Positions 9,631 to 20,904 of a stretch of DNA of 64,000 nucleotides are shown one piece after another. Location of the stretch: assembly GCA_023333565.1 (NCBI GenBank), contig JAJKFH010003680.1, positions 1,426,001 to 1,490,000 on the forward strand, given 5' to 3'. Both the position numbers and the translations under genes were made by a program. Numbering within the stretch: the first letter of the stretch is position 1; each line of letters starts with the position of its first letter. The notes under the pieces were generated by a model. It searched no databases, was not told where the DNA came from, and saw only the letters and a program-made list of their open reading frames with translations. This stretch comes from Puffinus mauretanicus (lineage: Eukaryota; Chordata; Aves; Procellariiformes; Procellariidae).

Positions 9631-12600
9631 GTTTTTTAATGTTTAAGCAGCCGGGCAAAAAGAAAGTTGACAGTCCTCAGAATGTCAAGTCTCGAAGCTC
9701 CTGGCACCAGGATCATAGGGGTCGATGTTTCCCAAATGGCTCGCCGCACAGCCCAGCCAGAACGCAATCTCCTTGTAACGCTGCGTGGAGAATTGCAGGA
9801 TGTTTAGTTTTGATTGCAAACGTGAAAGAAAGCAAGTGTCAAACTCCTCCATGAAACACAGTTACCATTCTCCATCCAGCTGCATTAACTATTCATGACT
9901 TCGCTGCGCACAGAATTTTGTTTCACATTCCTTTAGTGCGCTGCTTCCCAAGTTGTGCTAAATGTACCACGAGTGCTACAGAAACAGCCTCAGAGCAGCA
10001 TTCCTGCACTGCCCAAATATTTTAATGGTTCCTCCTCTGCTTGCCAACACCAAGCAGCATTGCCAGAACAAGCCCAGTTTGGTATACCTGCCCTAGGATT
10101 TGTCATCCCACACAGCTACCTCATTATGAAACATCGCTAACCATGGAAGACCCCACACTGAATAAATAGACCTCACCTGACTGGGTAAATGAGACTGATC
10201 TGTGCTTTAAACAACATCTCAAGCATACTTGCAGTCTTGGAGGGTATCAGGATTGTCTCCTGGCTCAGAAAACGGGCCAGGAAATGTCCCACATTAAGTG
10301 GGCAAGAGCTTGTTTTCCAAGGACCATCCACAAGCAGCAGGTTCAGCAATGCAGGAGGAACCCTCTGAGAAATGAAGGATCTAACTGGGATTTATTTCGA
10401 TCTGGTTTAAATTTCTATCATTCAGTCCTTCTGTGAGACATTTTGCAGTCTCCCTTGTGTAAGACAGATGTCTGCACCTTAAAAAAATGTTGGTAGAAAA
10501 GAACGCTGTGTTTAAGACATGCAGATTTTCAGCAAATCTTCTGAAAACAAAACTTTCCAAGATAAGAGACTGAAGTCTTCTGTCCAAGGTCCATGCTGCA
10601 GAATTCCAGTCTCTCAACATGAACCTAACAGTGTGCCAGACCAGGGAGTGTCTTACCCTCATACCCTCAGCACAAAATGTCCATCCGTAACTCCCAGTCT
10701 CTGAATTCTTTGCTGAGAACAGAGAGCAAACAAGCCAATTAGTCTGTGTTATATGTTGGAAGATGTTTATAGGAATGATTTCTAAACTATACCAACCTGA
10801 TGAAAAAGCTTTTTATCAGTACCAACTTAGGAGATGTCTGAACCATTTGCTTGGACCTAAAAGGCTTGGCTTTGTGTGGTATCCTGCTTAGCTGGACTCT
10901 CTGCGTACCCTTAGGCCTCTCTGGAAGGAGGACAGCTGAGACCCTAAACAGACCCTGTTTTCAAGAGCCAATTTCCTTCCTTCTGCATGTAACACTAGCT
11001 CTGGTGTTTTATTATCCTCTTCCCATTTGTCTGTTGAGGATGTATCTTCCTCCCCTTTCTTCACTTTAAAGTCTTTCCCTCTAATCCTGCTAGCAGAAGG
11101 TTATTTTCCCTCTGGATTAATTGGAGTCTCTCCAGCCCACACCAGCTCCTCTTTCAGAGAAGCCTCACATTACATGAATCTAACATTTCTTCTGCCAAAA
11201 ATTTGTTTTCAAAATCCTGTTTCTTCCTTCTTTGCATTCAGTATTCACAAGACTCATAAGAAAGTCAGCTGCAGCCCTCTCCCCCGGTCTTATTCTTCCC
11301 GTGAGGCTGCTATTTGTGTCACCAGTAGCAGCTAATGAAAAGCAGCCTTCCCTTGGTGGGACTCAAACTGTCCATCCTGACAGCCATGTCTTCTTTTATG
11401 TCTTTTTTTTTTTTTTTTGTTATCCAGGCAGGCCTGCCTAATTCAGAGTCGTCTTTCAGGAGCGACTGCTGTTTTGCTGGCTTCCAGATGGTGTCTCTCA
11501 GATTCTGGTATCCTTACCCACTCGCTATCCTTCATCCTCATCTCCAGTGTTTCTTCAGGGAGCAGCTAGAAACACACAGCAGCATCTGCCTGTTAGTTCT
11601 AGCTTCCTTCCCCAAAATGGTGTATCTCTCTGTATGGGCCATGCTCATATCTCAAGCTGCTTCAGGTAGGAAACTTTCAAATCAAATACTTCCATTTTGC
11701 TGTTCTAATGAAAACGTGAATATTTGTACCCGAGTCTTTGCAGGCAAGAAAAAACTGTCCTTAATCACACCAGAACCCGTTGTGTCCATATCGACAGCAA
11801 AAATGCTTCTCCCCTTCTGATTCTTTGGTGTTGCTCTGCAGGCAAAGGGGACAGTGTGCAGCAATGCGGGCACCGGTGGGGTGTGTGAGCAAAGCTGTCA
11901 AATGGGGACTGAGGGCTCTGTGACCTCTTTGCAAACTGCACCTCACAGTGGTACCTGAATTTCACTCTCTCACAGAGTGCTTAAAACCGCGTGCTTTCAG
12001 TGGGGTTTCAGACTCATACACTGTACGTGTGAAGTGTCACTTCTTTCTTCACACTTACATAGGGTGCACAGCCTTTGTACTTGCTCACTGGATGTGGATT
12101 ACAAAGTCTGGCTTGTGGCTGTGTCCTCAGAAATGAATAGGCTTCAGCCTTCTCCAAAGGGCCCTAAACCCATTAAAATCAACATTGCCCAAGTAGTAGT
12201 TACAAATTGAAATACCTCTGTGAATCTAGATCTTAGGTACTGCACTCCTTTTTGTAACTCACAATAGGTGACAGGAGAGCAACTTATGTCTTCCCTTCTC
12301 CAATACATATACGTCTTAAAACAATGAATTTATCAGTATTGCCTTTTGTAACCTTAAAATCTGCCACTGCAGTTTGCTCTGGCGTCCTGCCTTCTGCTGC
12401 TGCTGGCTGGCTTCTTTGCTTCTTGTCTGTAACTCAGTCCGTGTCTTTTTTCTAAATGGATTTTTCTATTGCCCTGTCATTAAAATCCCACTGAACTTTC
12501 CTGTTGTGCATAAAGCAACATGACTAACTTAAGCTAATTCCCAATAGATATTCAGGTCTACTTGTCCTAATTCTGTAAGAAAAAGACTACCTGATATTCT

Positions 12601-14436
12601 GACACCATCTAAATATGCCAAATATAGGGAAGAATGTGGAGGACATTTATTCACAGACTGTTCAGCTCACATGCCTGAATTTTCCGGTACCTGCCTCCCA
12701 TGCCTGCTAAATTCCTCTGTAAGTATAATTTGTTTTGTTGTCATTTTATTTGTTCTGGCCTTTCACATCCCAGAACAAGAGTTGAAGGCCAGACCCAGTT
12801 AAGACTCCTGCATCCACTAAGCAAGAGTTGCTATATCTAACTTCTTGGTGCCTTGTTCCCAGTGAGTGAAATCCAGAAGCAGGCATTCACCGGGGCTGGC
12901 GGGTGCCTCGAACTAGCAACTCGAAAATCCCACTGCGTGTGCAGACCCAAAGCTGGAATCGGCTTTAGACCTTTCCACAACTGTGCAGCTGCTAAGGGAG
13001 GGGAGACTGACCCGGACCAAACTGACCCTGGTTTAGGTATCTCAATCTTCTCTTTTCTATCTGACTCACAGTTAATAAGAAATTCTGAAAAGTAGCAAAA
13101 ACAAGCACAGCACTGAAATGGTGCCTCCTCTTAAATTTTTCCCCAAACTCATATTAGGTTTAGGGGTTTGAGTCCCTCCCTGTTCCTGTTTCAGTCCCAT
13201 GAATGCAGAGTCTTGTATTCCTTCAGGTGCAACAGGAAATAAGTGCTAATGTTTTCAGCCTTCTAGGTCTTTCAAGTCATAGAACATGTAATTCTACACT
13301 CCTGCAATATTATATTTGGCAAGGTCTAAAGCACAATCACAGCCCATAAATGACAAAGGAAAAAGAATTTGCGATTAGGCATTTCTGAAGGCAGAACCCA
13401 GCCATACATTTTGGAGGTGCTTAAATTTCACAGCTTTGCCTTTTGAATATTCAGCATAAATTGAGGTCCATTTTAGAAAAATCTCTGCTCTATTTCACTT
13501 CTAATTATTTGGTGAGCTGGAATCAAAAGTAAAGTTTGCTAGTTTTCCACAACAGCATATTGCACAATCCTCTCAGCTTGGTTTAACCCTCCAGCAGCCC
13601 AGTGCTATTTCCATTTCCATCCCATTCTTGTCATGATATTTTTACTTCAAAACGGGCAACAATCTTTTCCAGCAACATTTAATGGAATTGCAAGCAACAA
13701 AATATCCCTTTCTGAGGAGTAAACCTTTTCCTTTTAGCTATTTAGGGCACGCCGTGGAGGATCCTAACTGGAAAACAGACAGAGTGCTGTGCAAATTTTT
13801 GATAAACAAAGCATACTTTGTTGACTTGGATTAGAAATATTGATTAGATTCACCAGCAAGGTTTGTTTCCAGTGTGAGACCTTTCCATAACACATGTTCA
13901 TTACGGGGAGGGTGGTGACCCAACCCTCCATTCACACAGGTTTCTATTCTGTGGCTATATATAGGCACAGATGACTGCAGAGGGACCAAGGCTGTCTTTG
14001 TGTGGTCTGTGAACTGTCTGGGCCTGAGCCAGCTCTGCTGCAGAAGATGGAAAGCCAGGTTAAAGTGGAGCTGTGTCCAAGCCAGTAAGACCTGCTGGGA
14101 GCTCTGTAGAGTAGAGCTGTCACCTCTTGCTGTCACCTTCCGGACCTGAGCTGGCTTGCGTCTGCCTAGCCTGGTGCACGAGCAGAGGCGTCCAAGTCTT
14201 GGATGTCTCCCTCCCTCCAGAAGAAACATAATTCTTTACGGGCCGAAAGAATCTGCTGCAGAGTTCAAGCGATGATCAGTACTGTGCGCAGAGGGCAAAT
14301 CCTCATTTCTGACGAACAAATAAGGAAAGAGAAATGGCTTGTTTGCATACCCAGACTGCGCAATGGAAACACATCTCTTAACTTCCAGTGTAGCCCTCGC
14401 AGGCATGCACTGCCCTGGGAAACGAGTTGGAAGTTT
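9631..14436. other. Unique non-coding DNA, no gene seen
   Basis: No exon, RNA gene or repeat family was recognised. A T16 homopolymer lies at 11403-11418. The longest frames are 11335-11820 on the plus strand and 13831-14229 on the minus strand. They lack domains, and their predicted peptides are low in the periodic or conserved features expected of real proteins. Confidence 0.5.
11403..11418 (+). repeat. T16 homopolymer
   Basis: Sixteen consecutive T residues. There is no recognisable retroelement body on the complementary strand, so this is recorded only as a mononucleotide repeat. Confidence 0.9.
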
Positions 14437-15169
14437 TCAGCCCAGCAAGGGAAGCCCAGGCATCCCAGGAGGGAGAAGGAGGGAACAGGTCGCCATACTC
14501 TGGCTACGTCGAACCGCTGCTTGCACTCTTCTGCTAACAGTACGAACGCAGGGTGCCGGCAGGTAGAGCCGCCCTTGTCCTAAACAGCAGCATCCAGCAG
14601 GAGGGCGGCAGGAGCCACAGGTATTTCCCCAGGGAAACTGCCTGGCTGGCTCAGAGCTTGCTGCGGCGTCCCCCCTCCAGCTCCGTGAAGCTGGGGATGG
14701 TCTCCAGAAGGATATTCCCCAATAAATCAATCCAGGCTCCAAACGACAAAGGCTGGAGAGCTCGATGTGTTGGGGAATACGAAGCTGGAGGAATCCCTGC
14801 CTGCCAATAAGGGCAGACAGCTGCCCAGGGGAGAACTGCAATTTCTGCAGGAGCTGCTGGGTCGTAACTAAGAAGCATTTGAATCCCTGGTGTAATCGCA
14901 CCACATCCAGCAGAGTAAAATCCAGGTTTTTTCCTCTTGCCTAGTACATTTAGGCTGTAAAAACCCATGGAAGAGATTGCTACCAGGTGGCCGTACACAG
15001 CATGCTTATCTATAGCGGCCATCACACTCATGATCAGAAATCGCAGGCGGCTGAGGGTGAGGGCTACCCGCAGCTCCATGGGGCTCTCGGAAACGGCGCT
15101 GCGCTCCCGCCAGGCAGTCAAGCAAACAGCCATCCCTGGATGGGGACATGGCTGCTGTGTCATGGGCAA
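14437..15169 (-). other. Overlapping open frames, possible exon or pseudogene
   Basis: Two minus-strand frames are open here and overlap: 172 codons (15169 to 14651) and 155 codons (14904 to 14437). The first contains a hydrophobic stretch, VALTLSRLRFLIMSVMAAI, and a second, HLVAISSMGFYSLNVLG, which could be membrane-like helices. After a lysine/arginine-rich stretch the coding-like character seems to shift to the other frame (LDVVRLHQGFKCFLV), as in a frameshifted pseudogene. I do not recognise the family. Plus-strand frames of 85-114 codons are open in the same region, so low stop density is an equally good explanation. No splice sites or poly(A) context decide the matter. Confidence 0.15.
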
Positions 15170-15280
15170 GCTTTGCCACTCTTCAGCATTCGTATACTTG
15201 TTGACCAGATTTCACCCAGCAAGAAGGAGCAGTGGCATGCACGTCTGGGCACCGGCTCTTCAGTTATACAGCATTTAGTC

Positions 15281-17063
15281 CAACCCTTAGTGAAAAGCGT
15301 TGGCTGCATTACACATTGGCCAGTGCAATGACTGAACTCGGCTGGAAAATTCCAAGTATCAAGTCTCACTCCTGCTCTCTCAGGTACCTGTCATGCAACT
15401 CCTTCCAGGACCCATCTTAGGAGTGATTAGGGGTTTTGGTCCTCTCTCTTCCTTTTCGTATGGTGAAGGCACACAGGCTAGATTCTTCTGGTCTGCTCTT
15501 TTAAGTCTCTCCTTACCAGCATGGCAGCGTTTCCAGCATCAGCGTGGCATCCCTCTTTTTCTTGGAGTTCCTCTTACTTGAAGCTTGGTGGCCATGGCTG
15601 CATCTTATGTCCCACATAAGGTCACGCCAGAGCCCTCTACAATAGCATTAATACTTCCTTCACTCTTCAGCCAAACTGGGATGCCAATATTGTATTCAAA
15701 TTATTTTTCGGCTTTTGCTACAAATCCTTCATTTAGTTTTCATGCAAGAAGGACATTAGAGATAGAGCTTGCTTTCAGATATTTTAATTACTTATAGTAA
15801 TAATTCTGATTTGCCTGACTGTACAAGGTCACAGGCTTGGATGGTAATGCATCCTCAGAGCATACAATTCCCAGCATACTAGAGAAGGATGATTTTGTGG
15901 CTTAGGTATTGGTCTGAACAAAAGGATTGCAATCGCATGTAGCTGAGCTGGGAAATCCTGGGAGTGCCTGAAGCCACAGGGCACTCCCAACACAGCAGCT
16001 AAAGTTCAGCCATCTCTTCTGGCAGCAAGACGCCCACTATATATCACGCCACCTATACATCCCTTGAAGCAGGCATTGTTAAGGTCCTTGTAGGGAAGAC
16101 CCAAACTGTCGTGACCTTGATTGCAGGGTGGTGCCACTGGGGCAATGACAGCGTAGAGATCTGGGCACGGAACAGCGGAGCTGCCCTCCCTGCAGGCAGC
16201 AGCGCTGCGGTAAGCCAGGACCCCCTGTGGGAGTCCCAGGTGGCCGGAGCGGGCAGGAGGGCAGGCTGGGTGATGGTGGCCACTGGGCCAGCCTACAAGG
16301 GACAAAGATCCCACTGCCAGCTCTGCTGCAGGCCTGCCGTGAACATCTGGAGAAGGCTGTCAGCAACAGCAGTGAACCCCAGCTGTGATCTGGGCCAAAA
16401 GACCCCCCCACAAACACGGGAGAAGACAGTGGCTGCTCTGGGCGCAAGCCAAGGTGGCGGTGAGGGGGCACAGCACGGTAGTGGCCAAGTGCAAAGCGTC
16501 TTCCACCTTTAGCCGTAGGTGCAGAGAGGCTCATTTAATCCAGCTTTTTCTAAAATACTCAACTTTTTTCAAGTGTTTGGTTTTGTTGCGTTTGGGGGGT
16601 TTTTTTTAGGGAAGTATTGGTATTATACCTGGAGAATGTACTAAACTTGCCTGTTTGTTGGAAAGATGCAGCTGAGTGGCAGATAGAATTCCCCAGGTGG
16701 ATTTTGGGAAAATGCTTTATCGAAAATAAAGAGGTAGACCTTCAGCATTAAAAAAGGAGAAAAAAAAAATCAGTCATGGTTCTTTTAGCAGGATTCCTAT
16801 AAGACAGCAGAGATACTATTAGTAAAAGAAAAGTATCAGCAGAAAAATGTTCACAACCTAGTGCTGATGATTTAAGAGTAGTCAGGGATTCAGCAGACAT
16901 TTTAATGTGCCAGCAGCACAAGGCTTAAAAATAAAAAAAGTTTGTGATTTAAAGGGAAAGTTATCAATGTTAAAACATCAGTTTGTGTCTCACTCACTTT
17001 CTCTCTTTCCTTCTGGGTCTGTCTCTCACCTGTGAAGTGCAGGAGCAGCATTTTTCTTTTTTG
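15281..17063. other. Unique non-coding DNA with a GC-rich block
   Basis: The segment at about 16090-16470 is GC-rich and open in four or more frames on both strands (up to 151 codons on the minus strand). This points to a composition effect, not a gene. No repeat family or RNA gene was recognised in the rest. Confidence 0.5.
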
Positions 17064-17106
17064 CTTTTTTTTTCCTTTTCCTTTTCCTTTTCCTTTCCTT
17101 CCCCTT
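17064..17106 (+). repeat. Pyrimidine tract with CCTTTT repeats
   Basis: This is 43 nt of uninterrupted pyrimidine whose core is about four copies of CCTTTT followed by degenerate CCTTT/CCCC. It is a simple-sequence repeat and probably variable in length. The open frame crossing it on the minus strand reads a Lys/Gly repeat there and is an artefact of the repeat. Confidence 0.85.
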
Positions 17107-17427
17107 AAGGGAAAAACGAGTCTAAGAGCGAGCATGTTCACAGTCACGGGATGAATCCTACCTCCCGCTAGACACATCTCTCCTGGTGGTGGTTTTCCTG
17201 GAAGGGGCAGGTCAGACAGCCTCCACGCTGCGACAGCACAACAGGGTGCTCCTGCTCTCCCCGGGGCTAGTGGGCAAAGGAAGACGAAGAGGCCCTTGCT
17301 GATGTTTGCCAGCAAGCGGCTATAACCAAAGATGAAGATTTCTCCTGTAGAAACAACATCTTGAGCTGTGCTTTGTCTGTGGGGTCTTAGTCAAACACCC
17401 TCCTGGCTCAGCTTACCTTCAGGTGAC

Positions 17428-17685
17428 CGCTCCAAGGCCACGTTCACTGCCCGCACAGACCAGTACATGCTGATGCAGCCCAAACTGCGCCGTGCCTGTG
17501 CCTGCAGCTGCGCACGCTGGCACATCCACCCGGGCCACCATCGGGAGAGCCAGCGGATCAGCAGACACATTGCACGTGCTGTCACGGGCAGTGGCCAAAG
17601 GCAGGGTCCATACCCGTGGAGGATGGAGGTGTTTGCACGCTTGCCGTGCTGGTGCGGGGCCGTGGGGCATGCGGAGCCTGCAGAT
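17428..17685. promoter_or_regulatory. CpG-dense patch
   Basis: Roughly 18 CpG dinucleotides lie in about 260 bp of GC-rich sequence, with open frames on both strands that reflect composition. This is a possible CpG islet. No exon or core promoter element was identified. Confidence 0.25.
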
Positions 17686-19853
17686 GGTGCTATTTAATTG
17701 TTAAAATGACTCCACCTCCCCATCATAACCGCCCACAGGCTTTGCTTTCGCCAGAGCAGCACCGGCACTGCAGAGCTGCAGCCGCGCAGGGGTGCGATCT
17801 GAGGGATCCACAGGGGAAGGATCCCGGCGGTTGGGCAACATGAGTGGTAAATCACCCTTCGCTGTGACAATGCAGCTTTCTCTTCCCACTCCCTGAATAA
17901 GGAAAAAAAGTAATATCAAGAAAAAGCCAGCACCTGCTGACGTGGTGTGAGCACAGCTTCCCTCCATGCGGCTGGAGGGGGTTGCCCCCTTGCAGGCAGT
18001 GAGATGCAGACATATTTTAGAAGCGCTCAGGCAGGGTTTTGGGAGCCCTCCTGGGTGTTTGTAGATACGCACATTAAATCCTGAGGTACTCCACTATTGA
18101 TAAGAAGTGCCAGTAGACCATAGACAAGGTTGGCCACAAAAGCAGAAGAGACGCATTAGTTTAGATAAAACTTTCAGATTTGTAAAAGCTTAGCACACCT
18201 AGCAATGCCAATTTCCTCTGCAAATCTCCCAGAGTCTGCCTGAATCCTTAGTCACCCAAAAGTAACTTTAAAACCTGGCCCAGTTTGATCCCTTCTGTGG
18301 GAACACTCTACCAGCCCAAAAATGATCTTTTGAAGAACTTTAACTTGGCTCCTTGTTCTGTCCTTGGGACGCTGCCAAGTCGTGCAGCCGTACGAAACAC
18401 CCCTCGCTTACTGGAGGCACGAAGGGCAGGACGTGCACAGGATCCTCACAAATTTCAGTACATAAATTTCCAGCCTCTTTCACTGGGGCTCTGTAGCTTT
18501 AAACCACACTATCTCAGCTGCAGTGCTTTTCTGCAGCCTTTTAGGGAGAGGGGAAGAGGAGGAGAGAGCAGGCAGGATAGGTGGGGAAGGGAAGAGAAAG
18601 AAAAGCAAAAAACCCCAGTAACCTTTGGTATCAAAAGCCTGCCAAGCTGAGGGGGGAGAAAAAGAAAGAAGTGGAATGAGGAAGAGGACAGAAAAATCCT
18701 GCAGGGTGAGATAAGGAGGCCCGGAGGTGAGCTCTAATGAAGGTGTGTCAAAATTTCAGGTGCTTTCTGGCATTTGTAAACTTATTTGCAGACATAGTTT
18801 CATTCTTTCTTTTCGGGACATGTGGAAGAATTAATTTGCTAAGCAGGAAGACATATTTTATATCTATGACAAGGCTTCTCAAATCTAGCTGAGCTCATGA
18901 TCTATCAGACGAGCACCACATTACCCCCACTTTGCAGGTCTTGTTGACATTCCCTGCAATGTCCCTGTACCTGCTGCTGCTCAGCAGACATCCCTCCTCA
19001 CTGATCACAGGTGTAATCTTACCCCCCCAGGTCACAAACTATCAGGAGATGATGTGAAATATGCATTGACTTAACCAGTTATGTGGTAGCGTGAAGCTGA
19101 CACAGAAGTACCTTCCACCTGATGACGAACGATGAAAATGTAGCTTGGATCTTGAAACCACCAGAGAAAAAAATAGCTCTACTTCAGGCCAGGAATGCAA
19201 CTTTTCTGCAACTGGGAGAGAGCCAAACATGTCTGCATTATCAGTAAGAATGCCTCTCTACAAATGTAGGAGGATTTTCAATTCACATACTTTTCTCCCA
19301 GAGACAGAGAGAGTCTCCCAGAGGGTTGAAATCCAGAGCTGGCTGGATTCCACTTATCTCCATCGCCCTTACTTACTGTCCTCTGCGAAAAGTTTTATTT
19401 TCTCTCCTTTCCACTGCCAGATTGACCGAACAGACTTTTCTGAGGTCTGTGGAGGAAGTGTACAGCACCCTGGTTTAAAACGATGAGGCTATATGAAACC
19501 AGTGTAGGCAAAGGAATGGGTTAACAGTAAGGTATTCGATACGTCCCAAACATTAATAGCAAAGGGCAAAACATTCCCCTACTGAAATTTTAGGATTCCT
19601 AGGAGTTCCCAGAGAGATCTTTTCTTGGCACAACGCTATTCATTATCTTTTTTTATTAGTACTACTTTCTGGAAGGAATTCTAAACTAATTTCTAGTAAA
19701 AATGGTGAAGTGATATATCGTGATGAGAGCAGAATGTTTATGTGGGAAAGCTCGCCCACATTCATAAAGGGTGCTCAGATAAATATCATACATACTTAAA
19801 TTCAAAAATATGCCTTTAGAAATACAAATTTTATCCCGTTACCCTTTTTTTGT

Positions 19854-19868
19854 AAAAAAAAAAAAAAA
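19854..19868 (+). repeat. A15 homopolymer
   Basis: Fifteen consecutive A residues follow CCCTTTTTTTGT. No retroposed body could be recognised upstream, so it is listed only as a mononucleotide repeat. Confidence 0.85.
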
Positions 19869-20429
19869 TCCAATATCCTGGGATCTTTGGAAAATGATAA
19901 TATTTTGGGGAACATGGTAGATAATAAAATCACTACAAGCTTCAAGGGCAGCAGGGTGGTGAGGAGTGTAGATCTGGAGGCGTGAACGATTGATAACAAA
20001 AAGGAACAAGAAGGCGGTGTTCCCCTCTCGAAACATTGTAAGGCCACCCTGGACTACTGACTGCCTGTGTCTCTGCCAGTAAATCACAAGCACCCTGTGC
20101 TACGCACTAGCACCGGGGATGGCTGGCATGAAACGGTCCATATCCATGCCCATAAACTATTTTAATTTCGAAACCACGGCGGCTGCAGACGAGCTGCCTG
20201 TTGGGAATGGCCACTGGCTTGTGCTAACCCCAAACCGTGCTCAGACATTGTCTGGCCTGAGCCGATCTGTCTCGCTGATCCAGGCCAAAACCACACCAGA
20301 GCCTGTGCTAACAATTTAACACCAGGGGCAATCAAGTTCAAGCACCCAGAAACATTTCCTGGTTAATTTACTATTCTAGATGTAGCCAGTGTGTCTAGGC
20401 TTGATAGATGCATTGGGAGAATGATGTTG

Positions 20430-20904
20430 AAAAATGGGAAAAGGCTCAGAAGAGGGCCACAAAAGCAATTTGTTGTCTATAAAACTTAGTGAGATGCTCA
20501 AAGAGCTCTATTTATTAAGTTTATTTAAGGGACCAAAAGGTGTTGATCATGATCTACAAGAACCCACATAGGAAAAAGATTTCCTGTAGACAACTACCCT
20601 ATATTCCAGGAGTTAAAAAACATGCTGATATCCAGGAGCTAGATAAATTCAAGCTGTAAATAAAGCACATTTTTAACTATTAGGGAAATGAACTATGGAA
20701 CAAATTAACAAGTGCTCTGATGAATTCTTCTTCATGTGTGATACTTAATTTAATTTGTTTCTAAAAAACATCTTGTGGATACACCAGATGCTTGGGGGCT
20801 CATAAGGAAACATTATCCGAGCTTCTTTGACATGTGTTATACAAAAAGCCAGGCTAGATTATTGTACTGGTACCTTCTGATCTTGAATCTATGATCTGAT
20901 GAAA
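20430..20904 (+). mobile_element. Ancient CR1/L3-type LINE 3' copy
   Basis: This is a diverged copy of the 3' part of an old CR1/L3-group LINE in sense orientation. Ordered landmarks are AAGGCTCAGAAGAGGGCCAC near 20441, GAGATGCTCAAAGAGCTC near 20491, GTTGATCATGATCTACAAGA near 20542, TGGAACAAATTAACAAGTG near 20696, AGGCTAGATTATTGTACTGG near 20852 and TCTTGAATCTATGATCTGAT at the end. The order matches the 3' region of old amniote CR1/L3 elements as I know them, but several sub-blocks are eroded and no reading frame survives. It is much older than the CR1 tail at 1195-1459. The subfamily is not certain and the 5' edge is approximate. Confidence 0.75.

Larger units (their letters stand above)
17107..20429. 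other. Unique non-coding DNA, no gene seen
   Basis: No supportable exon. Purine-rich sequence occurs at about 18540-18720 (GAGGAGAG, GAAGAGAAAG words). A15 lies at 19854-19868. A CpG-dense patch at 17428-17685 is listed separately. The frames in the area are short and overlapping. Confidence 0.5.

Noticed and set aside
16079..16534. GC-rich block with frames open on both strands as an exon
   Set aside because: At least four frames are open together, which is the mark of low stop density and not of selection on one frame.
16902..17315. 137-codon minus-strand frame with a Lys/Gly-rich centre
   Set aside because: The Lys/Gly stretch is the CCTTTT repeat read on the minus strand. No domain lies on either side.
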